Source: Spongospora subterranea f. sp. subterranea
Taxonomy: Eukaryota > Endomyxa: Phytomyxea > Phytomyxea > Plasmodiophorida
NCBI GenBank assembly: GCA_049724395.1
Contig: JAUGWO010000072.1
Span: 1-44,394 of the forward strand
Length of the DNA stretch: 44,394 nt
Reading direction: 5' to 3'
Position 1 is the stretch's first letter. Each line of letters starts with the position of its first letter. Of the stretch, positions 31,991 through 42,017 are shown piece after piece. Under the pieces are notes generated by a model. That model ran no database searches, was not told the origin of the DNA, and was given only the letters and a program-made list of their open reading frames with translations. A program made the position numbers and the translations under genes.

Positions 31991-33271
31991 CTATCGGAAC
32001 CTTACCATTTCTGCGGTCCATGACTCAATAGACCAAAGATTTCGAATTTTCTGGCCAACAATGTCATGTTTAATGTCAGACCAACGCAACTTTTTGAAAA
32101 TTGTTGTATTAATCATAGTATCTTGTAGATAGTCTTCAGCCCATTGTATGAGTCTCGTCATTGACAGTCGCAGTGGTTTGAGCCCGAAAAAAATATGGAT
32201 TAACATTTTGATAACCAACAATCCAAAGAGAATACGCACAAACTGACGGTCCCGAAACTGTGAAGGTGAATAGCTTCATCAGGAACAGATCCATTGCCAT
32301 TGCGTGAGGTGCAAATTAAAAAACGAAACAAAAACTGACAATCATTCAGACAATTGGGATCGCAAACAGGAGTCGCTTCCATGCTCGTCGTATCGATCTT
32401 TCTCGGCGAGTTCTTCCTTCACGACATCGAAAAGGAACGATTCGATCTATAAGACCGTTTGGACCTGAGGCAGAAGCTGTGCCTTTCAAATGACCAGCTG
32501 TCTCAATAGCTGAAGCTCCATCAGTCATCAAAACCGAAGTTCCAGTGAAATTCTGATAAAAAGTCTGATAGGCCTGTATCACGCTCCTAGAATTTTCGGA
32601 TGGAGCAAACCCGATACCACCTATGACCGTTTATCCAGAAGAGTGAAATCCGAATAAGACCGACAATATTTCTCCATTGCTGTAGTTTGAACAATGGGCA
32701 CCGTTGATGCATCTTCGAATTCCAGCTGGAAAATTCTTCCTGAATTTGAGATATCTGCCCGAAGGCGAAGAAATAATTCTTTCATGCCGTCTGGATCGGA
32801 ACCAAAATTAACTATCTTGCTCTTCTTGATAATACGCTGAATCAAATGGCTGTTGTAGTGCCTCTCGGGAAATTGTGTTGCAAGGATGCGACGCAACAAT
32901 GGCGCGTTTGCATGACAGCCACAGGTACTCATGAGGTTTTTCTCCGATGGCCACAAATCTCTCTCAAAACGTACAAAAACGTCTGAAGTTTCAGGTATTA
33001 AGACGGTGCTATGATTATGATCTAGGTTTAAACCATCGGTATCCTGTTTGATAATATAATGGCGCTGGGCGAACTTAAAGGTGAATGGAACTTTGAAACT
33101 GCATTTTCCATTGAATTTAGAAGTGCAATAAAAAGTGCCCCTCTGGACAGCGGATCTAGCAAAAATCAGTTGTGTAGCGATATGTTGCGTTAGGAGCGAG
33201 AGATGGAGTAGGAAGTTGAAGTTGTCTGTAATAATTAAAACTTTATAATTCCCTAAACCGAGTGGTGTCAC
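31991..33271 (-). mobile_element. MULE (Mutator-like) transposon, N-terminal and core pieces
   Basis: From 33,271 down there is an N-terminal zinc-binding domain (FYCTSKFNGKCSF ... LDHNHS, a C-C-H-x-H layout). The helical region ATQFPERHYNSHLIQRIIKK follows, then a stretch near 32,650. The core continues in another frame at about 32,630-32,480 with GFAPSENSRS and VLMTDGASAIETA, the second catalytic Asp strand of MULE DDE cores. A decayed tail reaches about 31,991. Frame changes and the missing SWIM end show that it is dead. The left-edge MULE (3-1,042) is the complementary C-terminal part of a related element, but too far away to be the same copy. Confidence 0.72.
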
Positions 33272-34425
33272 CGCACACCCCCCTTAGTCCGGAAGTCGCA
33301 CCGGACTCCACGACCCATCTTGATCGTCATCGTCCTCGCTAGATTCGAAATCTGCGGGATCATAGGGCTCGAAGTCCATCTCTTCCTTGGAAATCGTCCC
33401 TGCCGACATAGCTTCATCATCATCAATGCGCACCGGTACCATCTGATCGACGTTGAACGACGCCTCTTTCCCCGTAGTTACGTGCCGAAGTCGGTAGGTG
33501 TCGGTCGCGTTCTCGTGCCTGCTTAGTACCCTCCAAGGTCCCGTTAATCGCGGCAGGAATCTCCGTGATTGCCGTTCCTCCCATACTGGCGCCGATGCTA
33601 CTTGGGTCACCCAGACCAACCGACCCACGTCCAGGATCACATCCATCCGGCCGTTGTTATAACGGTCTTCGCAGCTCGATACACGTCTGCCGCCGTCTGC
33701 TCCGAGATCTTCCAAGCGGCATGAAGCCTTCGTCGAAGATGCGCCAGATATTCACGCTGCGCCATGGGAGCTGCCTTTGGAATCAACACGTTGTAGCTGC
33801 TGGGCCCCCTCAGGTCTCGTCCGAACTCCAGGAAGTGCGGTGTCTGTCCAGTTGTCCGACATACGCCTTGGCAATACGCAAATGTCAGATAAGGGAGAAC
33901 GCGATCCCACCGGTTCTGCTCGTCCGGCGTTAGCGTTCGCAGAAACGAGTTCAGGTATCGATGCGGTCTTTCCGCCATCCCATTGGCCTTTGCCCGGTAG
34001 GCCACGGTCATCGACAGTTGGATACCCAGGGCTTCGCACATCGCTGTCCAAAGTTCATTCCGCCAGGACGTGCTACGATCTGCTACCAGTTTCAGGGGAA
34101 AGCCTTTCGTTAGAAAGACTCCTGTAATCAATGCCTCCGCCGATTCCGTGGCCGACAATGACTTGACCGATACGAAAATCGTCGCGTGCGTAAATCGACA
34201 GGTCGCTGACAAGATATGCTTATAGCCTCGCGCTGTTGTTGGCAGATTGACGACATGATCGATGTGCACGACCTGCCACGGTTCTTTTGCCATCCCTTCC
34301 TCAAACGTCTGCCGTCTCCCTTGCCTGGAGCTAACAGTCGTCTTCGCTTGCTGACAGGCCAAACAATTGCGAACGTATCGCGCCGCGTCACGTGACATGT
34401 TGGGCCAGTATGCATCCGCCTGCAG

Positions 34426-34849
34426 CTTTTAGCTTGGTTCCTGTCTGTCCCTGTTGGTGGCAGGCATGTCCGGGTGAGTGTTGGTCATGAGTTCGAAACC
34501 CCATGAGTGATGGAATTTTGGGAGACCCCCCAAGGTTGTATCCAATACGGAAAAGTAGAGTGAATGTTGAGCACGAAGGTCTGACCACGTGGCCTCTAAT
34601 GAATGTGGGAGAGCGAGCTGCTTGCAGTAAACTCGGAAACTCTGGATAGGCAATGTAATCAGGTGGGGGCAGGTCCCATTCGGTGTGGTCGTTAGGACAG
34701 ATTATGTTGCTGAATCCAGCTGGTCTAATAGGTTCCTTCATTGGATACCCAAGCTACTTGTAGCGGCCAGGCGGAAGGGGAAAGCCTGGTAGTACACAGG
34801 CTGAACTCAACCCATAAGAACCCGCGATCCTTTGTATACCATACCATAC
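34426..34849 (+). mobile_element. tRNA-derived SINE, copy A (424 bp) with 13-bp target duplication
   Basis: It is flanked by CATCCGCCTGCAG at 34,413-34,425 and 34,850-34,862. The head has a B box (AGTTCGAAACCC, 34,490-34,501) about 35 bases after an A-box-like TGGTGGCAGG, as in tRNA-type pol III promoters. The 3' end is a CCATACCATACC simple-repeat tail. Copies B and C are closely similar by eye. It has inserted into the integrase region of Gypsy fossil 3. Confidence 0.85.
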
Positions 34850-35227
34850 CATCCGCCTGCAGCCTTTCCAGCGTCCGTCGCCCTCCGAGGTGTGCGCCCA
34901 GTAATCCGTCGTGAGCCGACTTCAACCGTGCTGGTCGATCCTTTGCTGGTATGCAAACCTGGAATGTTGCGGTGCGGTCGTCCTGACTTGGTCGTACTCG
35001 AACCAACACCCCGTTCTCATCCAGAACAAAGTTCCGCCTTGCGTTGTCCGATTCAGGTTGGCCGTTCACCTTTGCGTCGATGAGTGGCCGCCACGTCCCA
35101 TCCTCCGATTGGCGCTGACGTAATGCGACTGTAGACCGATCCGTAGACTCAATGTTGTTGATTGCCCAGCTGACGTCAATGATGTCGTCCTGCGTGATTT
35201 CATTGACCAGCGGATCCCCTGCCTGCA

Positions 35228-36091
35228 ATGGTATGGTATGGTATACAAAGGATCGCGGGTTCTTATGGTATGGTATGGTATGGTATACAAAGGATCGCGG
35301 GTTCTTATGGGTTGAGTAAGCCTGTGTACTACCAGGCTTTCCCTACTTCCGCCTGGCCGCTACAAGTAGCTTGGGTATCCAATGAAGGAACCTATTAGAC
35401 CAGCTGGATTCAGCAACATAATCTGTCCTAACGACCACACCGAATGGGCCCTGCCCCCACCTGATTACATTGCCTATCCAGAGTTTCCGAGTTTACTGCA
35501 AGCAGCTCGCTCTCCCACATTCATTAGAGGCCACGTGGTCAGACCTTCGTGCTCAACATTCAAACTACTTTTCCGTATTGGATGCAACCTTGGGGGGTCT
35601 CCCAAAATTCCATCACTCACGGGGTTTCGAACTCATGACCAACACTCACCCGGACATGCCTGCCACCAACAGGGACAGACAGGAACCAAGCTAACGCGGG
35701 TTCTTATGGGTTGAGTAAGCCTGTGTACTACCAGGCTTTCCCTACTTCCGCCTGGCCGCCACAAATAGCTTGGGTATCCACTGAAGGAACCTATTAGACC
35801 AGCTGGATTCAGCAACATAATCTGTCCTAACGACAGCACCGAATGGGACCTGCCCCCACCCGATTACATTGCCTATCCAGAGTTTCCGAGTTTACTGCAA
35901 GCAGCTCGCTCTCCCACATTCATTAGAGGCCACGTGGTCAGACCTTCGTGCTCAACATTTACTCTACTTTTCCGTATTGGATGCAACCTTGGGGGGTCTC
36001 CCAAAATTCCATCACTCACGGGGGTTCGAACTCATGCCTAACACTCACCCGGACATGCCTGCCACCAACAGGGACAGACAGGAACCAAGCT
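35228..36091 (-). mobile_element. Two tandem copies of the same SINE (B and C) sharing one target duplication
   Basis: The 864-bp block is flanked by CCCCTGCCTGCA at 35,216-35,227 and 36,092-36,103. Both copies read on the minus strand: C occupies 36,091-35,693 and B 35,692-35,228. C lacks the terminal repeat tail at its junction with B, and the tail of B contains a duplicated TATACAAAGGATCGCGGG segment. One duplication around both copies means they arrived as a dimer or were joined by later recombination. B boxes are at about 36,030-36,021 and 35,630-35,621. Confidence 0.85.
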
Positions 36092-36103
36092 CCCCTGCCT
36101 GCA

Positions 36104-36509
36104 AGTTAGGGCACAGCAGAGACGAATTTGACAAATTAGGGACTGATTTCGAGACAGCACTATGGACACATCCGACAGAAATGAATGGAATACTGAACAA
36201 AGCAAGACGAAGAGGATGTTTTATCTGATAATGGTTATACGAGAGAGGAGAAACCCTCTTAAAAACTCCCAGAGGAGAAAACCTCTATAAACAATCAGCT
36301 GGCTTGCGATGAAGGCGACATGTCCTACAGCAATGGTGTTTCGTAAGGAATTTCCCCTGTGTCCCAATGGGTTTCGGGGTTTTAGTGAGTCGGGTCATCC
36401 CAACCTCACACTACCATTGTTGTAGAGCAGAATGCTGAGCAACGTATAGCGAAGGTTCTTACAGACCTAACACAAATGTGTTGAACTCAATCACAAAAAA
36501 AAAAAAACA
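36104..36509 (+). mobile_element. Poly(A)-tailed LINE-like 3' end hosting the SINE pair
   Basis: It ends in AACTCAATCAC and a run of 13 A. The outer flanks GATCCCCTGCC (35,213-35,223 and 36,510-36,520) are its target duplication, with the SINE dimer inserted near its 5' end. A frame ending at 36,228 (FDKLGTDFETALWTHP ... RRGCFI) may be the tail of a LINE protein. CCTCACACTACC and the terminal motif are shared with the insertion at 10,093-10,341. Confidence 0.75.
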
Positions 36510-36540
36510 GATCCCCTGCCCTCATGAGTATATCCCTCCG

Positions 36541-36750
36541 TGCTGAAATACGAGGTTCTATTTAATTCAATATGATGCCCTGAACGAAGTGAGGTCCCAT
36601 CACTGCTGAGGACCACGGAGTTTGTATTTATATTTGACGAGATGTCAATAAATAATGACTGCTTTTTCCCACTAATAAAGGCCAGGCATTAGATTGTCTG
36701 AGAGATTTCGGGTACCTTAGCCCAGCTCGACTACGGTTCTACTTTTAGCA
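36541..36750 (+). repeat. Lone LTR of Copia family 2 (210 bp)
   Basis: It begins TGCTGAAATACGAGG and ends TTTTAGCA (TG...CA). It is the plus-strand counterpart of the LTR at 41,808-42,017. It contains AATAAA-type signals (CAATAAATAATG and CTAATAAAGG). No element body of this family follows it; Copia element 1 begins 36 bases later. Confidence 0.85.
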
Positions 36751-36786
36751 GATTAAGAGTCCCAACTTTCCGTTGGCTGCCTATAC

Positions 36787-37013
36787 TGTTGAATACAACT
36801 TGCCTGCCTCAAGTACGGACATTCTCCAAGGAAAGTGCGTACCTCCTGTGGGCGCAACCACGGCAAGAGCATGACATAAAGCTGACTGTACGGACTTTAC
36901 GCATTGGGCTATAAATAGCCATTTCCCAAGGTATCTACCTATATAAGCAATTACGCCACAATAATAAATTCATTCAGCTATTGCATCCGTTTGAGCAACA
37001 TCAACTTTCCACA
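36787..37013 (+). repeat. 5' LTR of Copia element 1 (227 bp)
   Basis: TGTTGAATAC ... TTTCCACA, with a TATA box inside a small dyad (GGGCTATAAATAGCC) and AATAATAAATTC near the end. By eye it is identical to the 3' LTR, implying a recent insertion. Confidence 0.93.
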
Positions 37014-37043
37014 GATTAACAGTCGAAGCCGCTGACCGGTTAC

Positions 37044-37470
37044 GCCCATCCTACGAGGCCACGCCCACACTACCAGGCCACGCCCACTCAACGAGGTCAC
37101 GCCCACTTAACGAGGCCGCGCTCACTCAACAAGGTCACGCCCACTCAACGAGGTCACGCTCACTCAACGAGGTCACGCCCACTCAACGAGGTCACGCCCA
37201 CTCAACGAGGCCACGCCCACTCAACGAGGCCACGCCCACTCAAGGAGGCCACGCCCACTCAAGGAGGCCACGCCCACTCAACGAGGCCACGCCCACTCAA
37301 GGAGGCCACGCCCACTCAACGAAGCCGCACCCACTCAACGAGGCCGCGCCAACTCAACGAGGTCACGCCCATTCTACCTGGTCACGCCCACATTACAAAG
37401 TCACCCCCATTCTACGAGGCCGCGCTCATTCTTCGAAGTCACGCCCAATCTACCAGGCTACGCCCGTTCT
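37044..37470. repeat. 19-bp minisatellite in the Copia element 1 leader, about 22 copies
   Basis: The unit is CCACGCCCACTCAACGAGG, with variants (GTCACGCCC, CCGCGCTC). It fills the leader between the 5' LTR and gag. CACGCCCAC-type sequences resemble binding sites of EGR/KLF zinc fingers, but no such role is shown. Confidence 0.93.
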
Positions 37471-40400
37471 ACCAGATGAAAGAGATCCTGCAATCAATCA
37501 CTAAATTCACAGGCGCGGACACTGATGACTTCCAGCTGTGGCAACAAAAGGTCATCATGTACCTGTCAACGAAGGATCTTGAAGTTTATATCGACCAGGA
37601 CCCAGCTCTCCCCGCCACCACTGAAGAACTGCGCAACGACAAGAAGGCGAAGTCGATCATCTGTTGCTGCCTCCATGATCTAATTGTAAGCTTAATCATG
37701 AAGGAACCGACTGCACATAAGGCTTGGAAGCTCCTTGAACAACTATACCAAAAGAAGTCTCGTTCCACCAGGACTAGGTTAATCGCAGAATTCTGGTCTT
37801 GCACCAAGGGAGAGTCGTCTGTTGCCACCTATATTGCAACGATTCAAGCCATCCAGGGGAAGCTGCGAGCAATCGGGAAAGAACTATCAGACGAAGATAT
37901 GACGGACCGCCTTCTCTCTGGACTTCCATCCTCATTCGATGCATTTACAGTAACTCTTGATTCTCAGAATGAAGTCAAATTTGCACCCACGGCAGCATCC
38001 CTAATTAATTTTGAGGCTCAAATTGAGCATAGAGCGCGAGAACCTGGCGCATCTTTCGTGGCGACCGCAAAACGCATCTCAGGGCGACATCGTTGCAACT
38101 ATCACAACAGCAATGCACATGACGACGCTCTGCTGGCATCAGCACCCGGAGCTCCGACCAAAGATCACCGCAAATAAAACGCTTCATTCCAACTACCTCA
38201 ACCGCAGCGAACACGTAGCTCTTTCAACTCAGCCCCCACGAAACATCTCTGGTTCCAACTGGATTCTCGACTCCGCATGCTCGACTCACATGTGCTCTGA
38301 TTCCTCGACGCTTGAGCAGATTTTGCCCGCATACAATCCTCTAACCATCAGGGTGGCAAACAACGCCATACTGCGCTCCACGGCTAGCGGCACCTCTAAA
38401 ATCCAATCCTGCATCGGAACTATCAACATCTCTCCAGTATCGCTCGTTCCCGGACCCTCCGCAAACCTCATCTCCATCGGTCAAGCGACGTCGGATGGCT
38501 TAGAATTTGAATTCAGACGCAACACATGCAAGATTCTGGACTCCGGCGGTAATCTTATCACGAAGATCCCGAAGGATCATGACAACCTGTACACCCTGCC
38601 TCCAGTTATCAACTACACTGCAGAGCCACGTATTGCTGCGGCAAATATGGTATCAGAAACACGCGACCTTTGGCACAATCGACTTGGCCACATCAACGAT
38701 CATGACCTCAACTCAGCCTTGGAAACTTCGGTCACCGGAATCAAGCAACCAGCGAAGATACGCAGACCCTCACCTATCTCTCCCTGTGACGGCTGCATGC
38801 TAGGAAAAATGCCAAGAGGTAACATCCAACGAACCTCTGAAAGCTCAACCACCAGGCCGCTGGAAATCATTCACAGTTACATTTCTGGACCATTTCCTGT
38901 TGATGGAATTCACGGCAAGTCGAGATACTACATTTCATTTCTACACCAACACACACGATATTCATTTGTGTACCTGATTCGAAGGAAGTCGGAAGCCATA
39001 TCAGCAATCAAGCAGCATATCCGTCTGGTCAACAATCATTTTCAAGATCAGGGATTCTCTGTGAAGAGCTTTCAAAGCGACGGTGGAGGAGAATACACAT
39101 CCAAAGAATGCCAAACATTCCTCGCAGATCTCGGCATCGCCCATCGAAGAATCATCCCATACCAATCGGAACAAAACGGCATGATCGAAAGACTTAACCG
39201 AACGATAATCGAGTGTGCCGAGAGCATGCGCCTTAGTGGAAAATTAGGACCCAGGTTTTGGACTGCTGCCGTTTCCGCAGCCGTCTATATTATCAATCGA
39301 CGTCCACACAGCGCACTGCCGCAGCGCATATCCCCATTTGAAGCCTGGAACAAGACCAAACCGGACTTACGACATCTTCGAACATTCGGTTGCGACGCGT
39401 ATATTCACCTGCCCAACCAACTTCATCGAAAACTTCAACCACGAGGACGCAAGGTTACCTTCATTGGATACCCAACAAATCAAAAGGGGTATCAATTCTG
39501 GGACGAGGAAATGCAGCGTATTGTCTGCAGCCGGTTCACAGACGCCTCATTTCATGAGCATTCATTTTCAAGGACACAGCCTGTTCAGCGCAGAAATGAA
39601 GTCACATTCGATTTTGATGGACCATCTACAACGACTTCCAACCCTTTGAGAACAATCCTCACTGACTCCTCATCATCATTACAGGAATCATCCAGCTCTT
39701 CTGAACCATCCTCAGCGATATCAAGCGACTCATCATCAAACCCTCCTGAAGAAGTTAGCGAAGAATCAGAAGAATCACAGCCTCATGGAAGCACGGAATA
39801 TGAGATCGAGCACGACAATTGCAAAAGAGCCGAACAAGAAGATGACGAACCAATTCGAATGGAGCATGGACGACGGTCGGATCGTGTCCGGAATGCTCCT
39901 GGAGAATGGTGGAAAGTTCCACCAGCAGCAGCTCTGATCGTCCAACGTGACAGGATGCAAGCATGTCAGATCACTCTGCCGAAGTCAATCAGCGAGGCAA
40001 CAGATCCAGCAAACGAGTTTTCTGAAGAATGGACTCAAGCAACAAACGCCGAATTCACCAGCCTGCAAGAAAACCAACCCTGAACTTGACACTGAGACAG
40101 CTCGACGTGGTTGGGGCTTTTCTACAAGCAGAACTTCCAGAAGAGATCTATATGGTCCAACCGGAAGGTTTTATCTCTGAGGATCCAAAATTAGTGTGCC
40201 GACTCAAGAAAAGCCTTTACGGACTCAAGCAGGCCGGACTAGTTTGGAACGATACAATCAACCGCTTCATCACTGAAACACTTCACTTCAAACGTCTCAG
40301 CTCGGATGCCTGCGTGTACGTCAAGAGATCGAACAACGACATTGTTATCATGTCACTCTCTACAGACGACCTACCTACTAGTGGCTCATAACTGTCCGTC

Positions 40401-41339
40401 ACTGATAGAGAACATCGTTTCTCAGCTCTCCACACGTTTTCCAATGACAGATCTAGGTAACCCGAAGCGCTTACTAGGGATGAGGATCACACGTAGTAAT
40501 GACGGTATCTTACTTGACCAAGAGGCCTACATCTTGGAGCAATTATCAAAGTTCAACATGATGGACTGCAAGCACGCAGACACGCCCGAACAATCAGGAC
40601 TCTACCTGGAGAAGAACATGTGTGCAACAACCGCCGAAGAGAAGCAAGAAATGCAAGAAACCCCCTATCGTGAACTAGTTGGAGCTCTTAACTGGATCGC
40701 AACGTGCACCAGACCGGATATCTCACATGCAGTGTCCTCACTCTGTCGGTTCCTTGACAACCCAGGTCGCCAACATTGGACATCTGCGAAGCGTGTTCTT
40801 AAGTATCTTAAGGGAAGCAGCAACTCTGGACTATTCTTCAAAGCCCATCAGCCTCCCCATCTGACCGCCTACTCGGACAGCGACTGGGCCGGAGACAAAG
40901 ATTCAAGGAAATCCACTACTGGATACACCCTCATGATGTCAGGATGCACGGTGGCCTGGAAAAGCTCCCTACAAAAGATTGTTGCATGCTCCTCAACCGA
41001 GGCAGAATACATCGCCCTTTCAGAGACAATGCGGGAAGTGATATGGATCAGATCGATTCTTGGAGAACTTGGCTTTATTCAAAGCAAGGCTACTAAAGTG
41101 ATGGAAGACAATCAAGGCTGCATAGCAATTTCGAAAAACAGACGCACCGACAAACGTACGAAACACATCGATCTGCGTTTCCACTTCTGTCGCGATCAAG
41201 TCGAACAAGGGACCATCAAGGTTGAATACTGCCCGACAGAAGCCATGATTGCTGATGCGCTGACGAAACCAATCAACGCCCCCAAGTTCAAATGGTGCCG
41301 CACCGCAATGGGAGTCACAACCTGCAAGTTGAGAGGGCG

Positions 41340-41566
41340 TGTTGAATACAACTTGCCTGCCTCAAGTACGGACATTCTCCAAGGAAAGTGCGTACCTCCT
41401 GTGGGCGCAACCACGGCAAGAGCATGACATAAAGCTGACTGTACGGACTTTACGCATTGGGCTATAAATAGCCATTTCCCAAGGTATCTACCTATATAAG
41501 CAATTACGCCACAATAATAAATTCATTCAGCTATTGCATCCGTTTGAGCAACATCAACTTTCCACA
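41340..41566 (+). repeat. 3' LTR of Copia element 1 (227 bp)
   Basis: It has the same length and, by eye, the same sequence as 36,787-37,013. It is preceded by the purine-rich GAGAGGGCG. Confidence 0.93.
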
Positions 41567-41618
41567 GATAAATTTATAAACTTTAAAAAAAAGAAATTGA
41601 CTCAGGTGTACCTTCTTG

Positions 41619-41804
41619 ACATACACTTCTGTGTATCTTTCCTCTACATACACTTTAGTGTATCCTTCCTTTACATACACTTCAGAGATTCATTTTTCTA
41701 CATACACTTTAGTGTATCGTTTCCTATACATACACATCAGTGTTCTCTCCCTTACATACACTTCAGTGTATCTCTTCTTTTACATACACATCAGTGTATC
41801 TTTC
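41619..41804. repeat. 27-bp tandem repeat with internal palindrome, seven copies
   Basis: Each unit starts ACATACAC and most contain ATACACTTnAGTGTAT, a near-perfect dyad, followed by a pyrimidine spacer. It lies between Copia element 1 and the LTR of Copia element 2. Confidence 0.9.
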
Positions 41805-41807
41805 TAA

Positions 41808-42017
41808 AGTCAAAGGTAGGACGGTAGTCGAACTGGGCTAAGGTACCCGAAATCTTTTAGACAATTTAATGCCTGGCCTTTATTAGTGGAGAAAAGCAGT
41901 GAGTATTTATTGACATCTCGTCAGATATAAACACAAACTCCGTGGTGCTCAGCAGTTATGGGACCTCATTTCATACAGGGCATCATATTGAATTAAATAG
42001 AACCTCGTATTTCAGCA
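41808..42017 (-). repeat. 3' LTR of Copia element 2
   Basis: On the minus strand it starts TGCTGAAATACGAGG just after the purine-rich GAGGGGACG. It resembles the lone LTR at 36,541-36,750 with scattered differences, and its inner end near 41,808 is less certain. Confidence 0.85.

Larger units (their letters stand above)
33284..36540 (-). mobile_element. Ty3/Gypsy retroelement fossil 3, carrying nested insertions
   Basis: On the minus strand there is a segment with an integrase zinc-binding start (35,228-34,863; SAHDGLLGAHLGGRRTLERL) and the integrase core (34,398-33,637; VVHIDHV, AERPHRYLNSFLRTL). The C-terminal SH3-like tail lies at 33,715-33,284 (GPWRVLSRHENATDTYRLRH), ending in an acidic stretch. 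It is interrupted by a SINE and by a poly(A) element that itself holds two SINEs. Apart from these insertions the remaining sequence is fairly well preserved, with few breaks. gag and reverse transcriptase are not present in the window. Medium age. Confidence 0.85.
36787..41566 (+). mobile_element. Copia (Ty1/Copia) element 1, nearly full length, young but broken
   Basis: The parts in order are: 5' LTR; leader with a 19-bp minisatellite; gag of the UBN2 type (37,476-38,177); a protease motif (DSACSTHM, about 38,270) and integrase with zinc finger (HNRLGH ... CDGCMLGK, about 38,680-38,815) and core (QSDGGGEYTS) to about 39,540; reverse transcriptase (LYGLKQAG) and RNase H (about 40,085-41,330; YSDSDWAGD); purine-rich tract; and 3' LTR. 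The two LTRs appear identical, so it is very young. It is nevertheless broken, with roughly three or four breaks. No 5-bp target duplication is seen at the outer edges. Confidence 0.93.

Noticed and set aside
35382-36228. Repeated 110-120 aa protein-like frames (MKEPIRPAGFSN...)
   Set aside because: They are reverse-sense frames of SINE copies B and C and recur in copy A, so they reflect repeat conservation and not a gene family.
37044-37470. CRISPR-like array
   Set aside because: The units are directly tandem with no unique spacers, in a eukaryotic retroelement leader.
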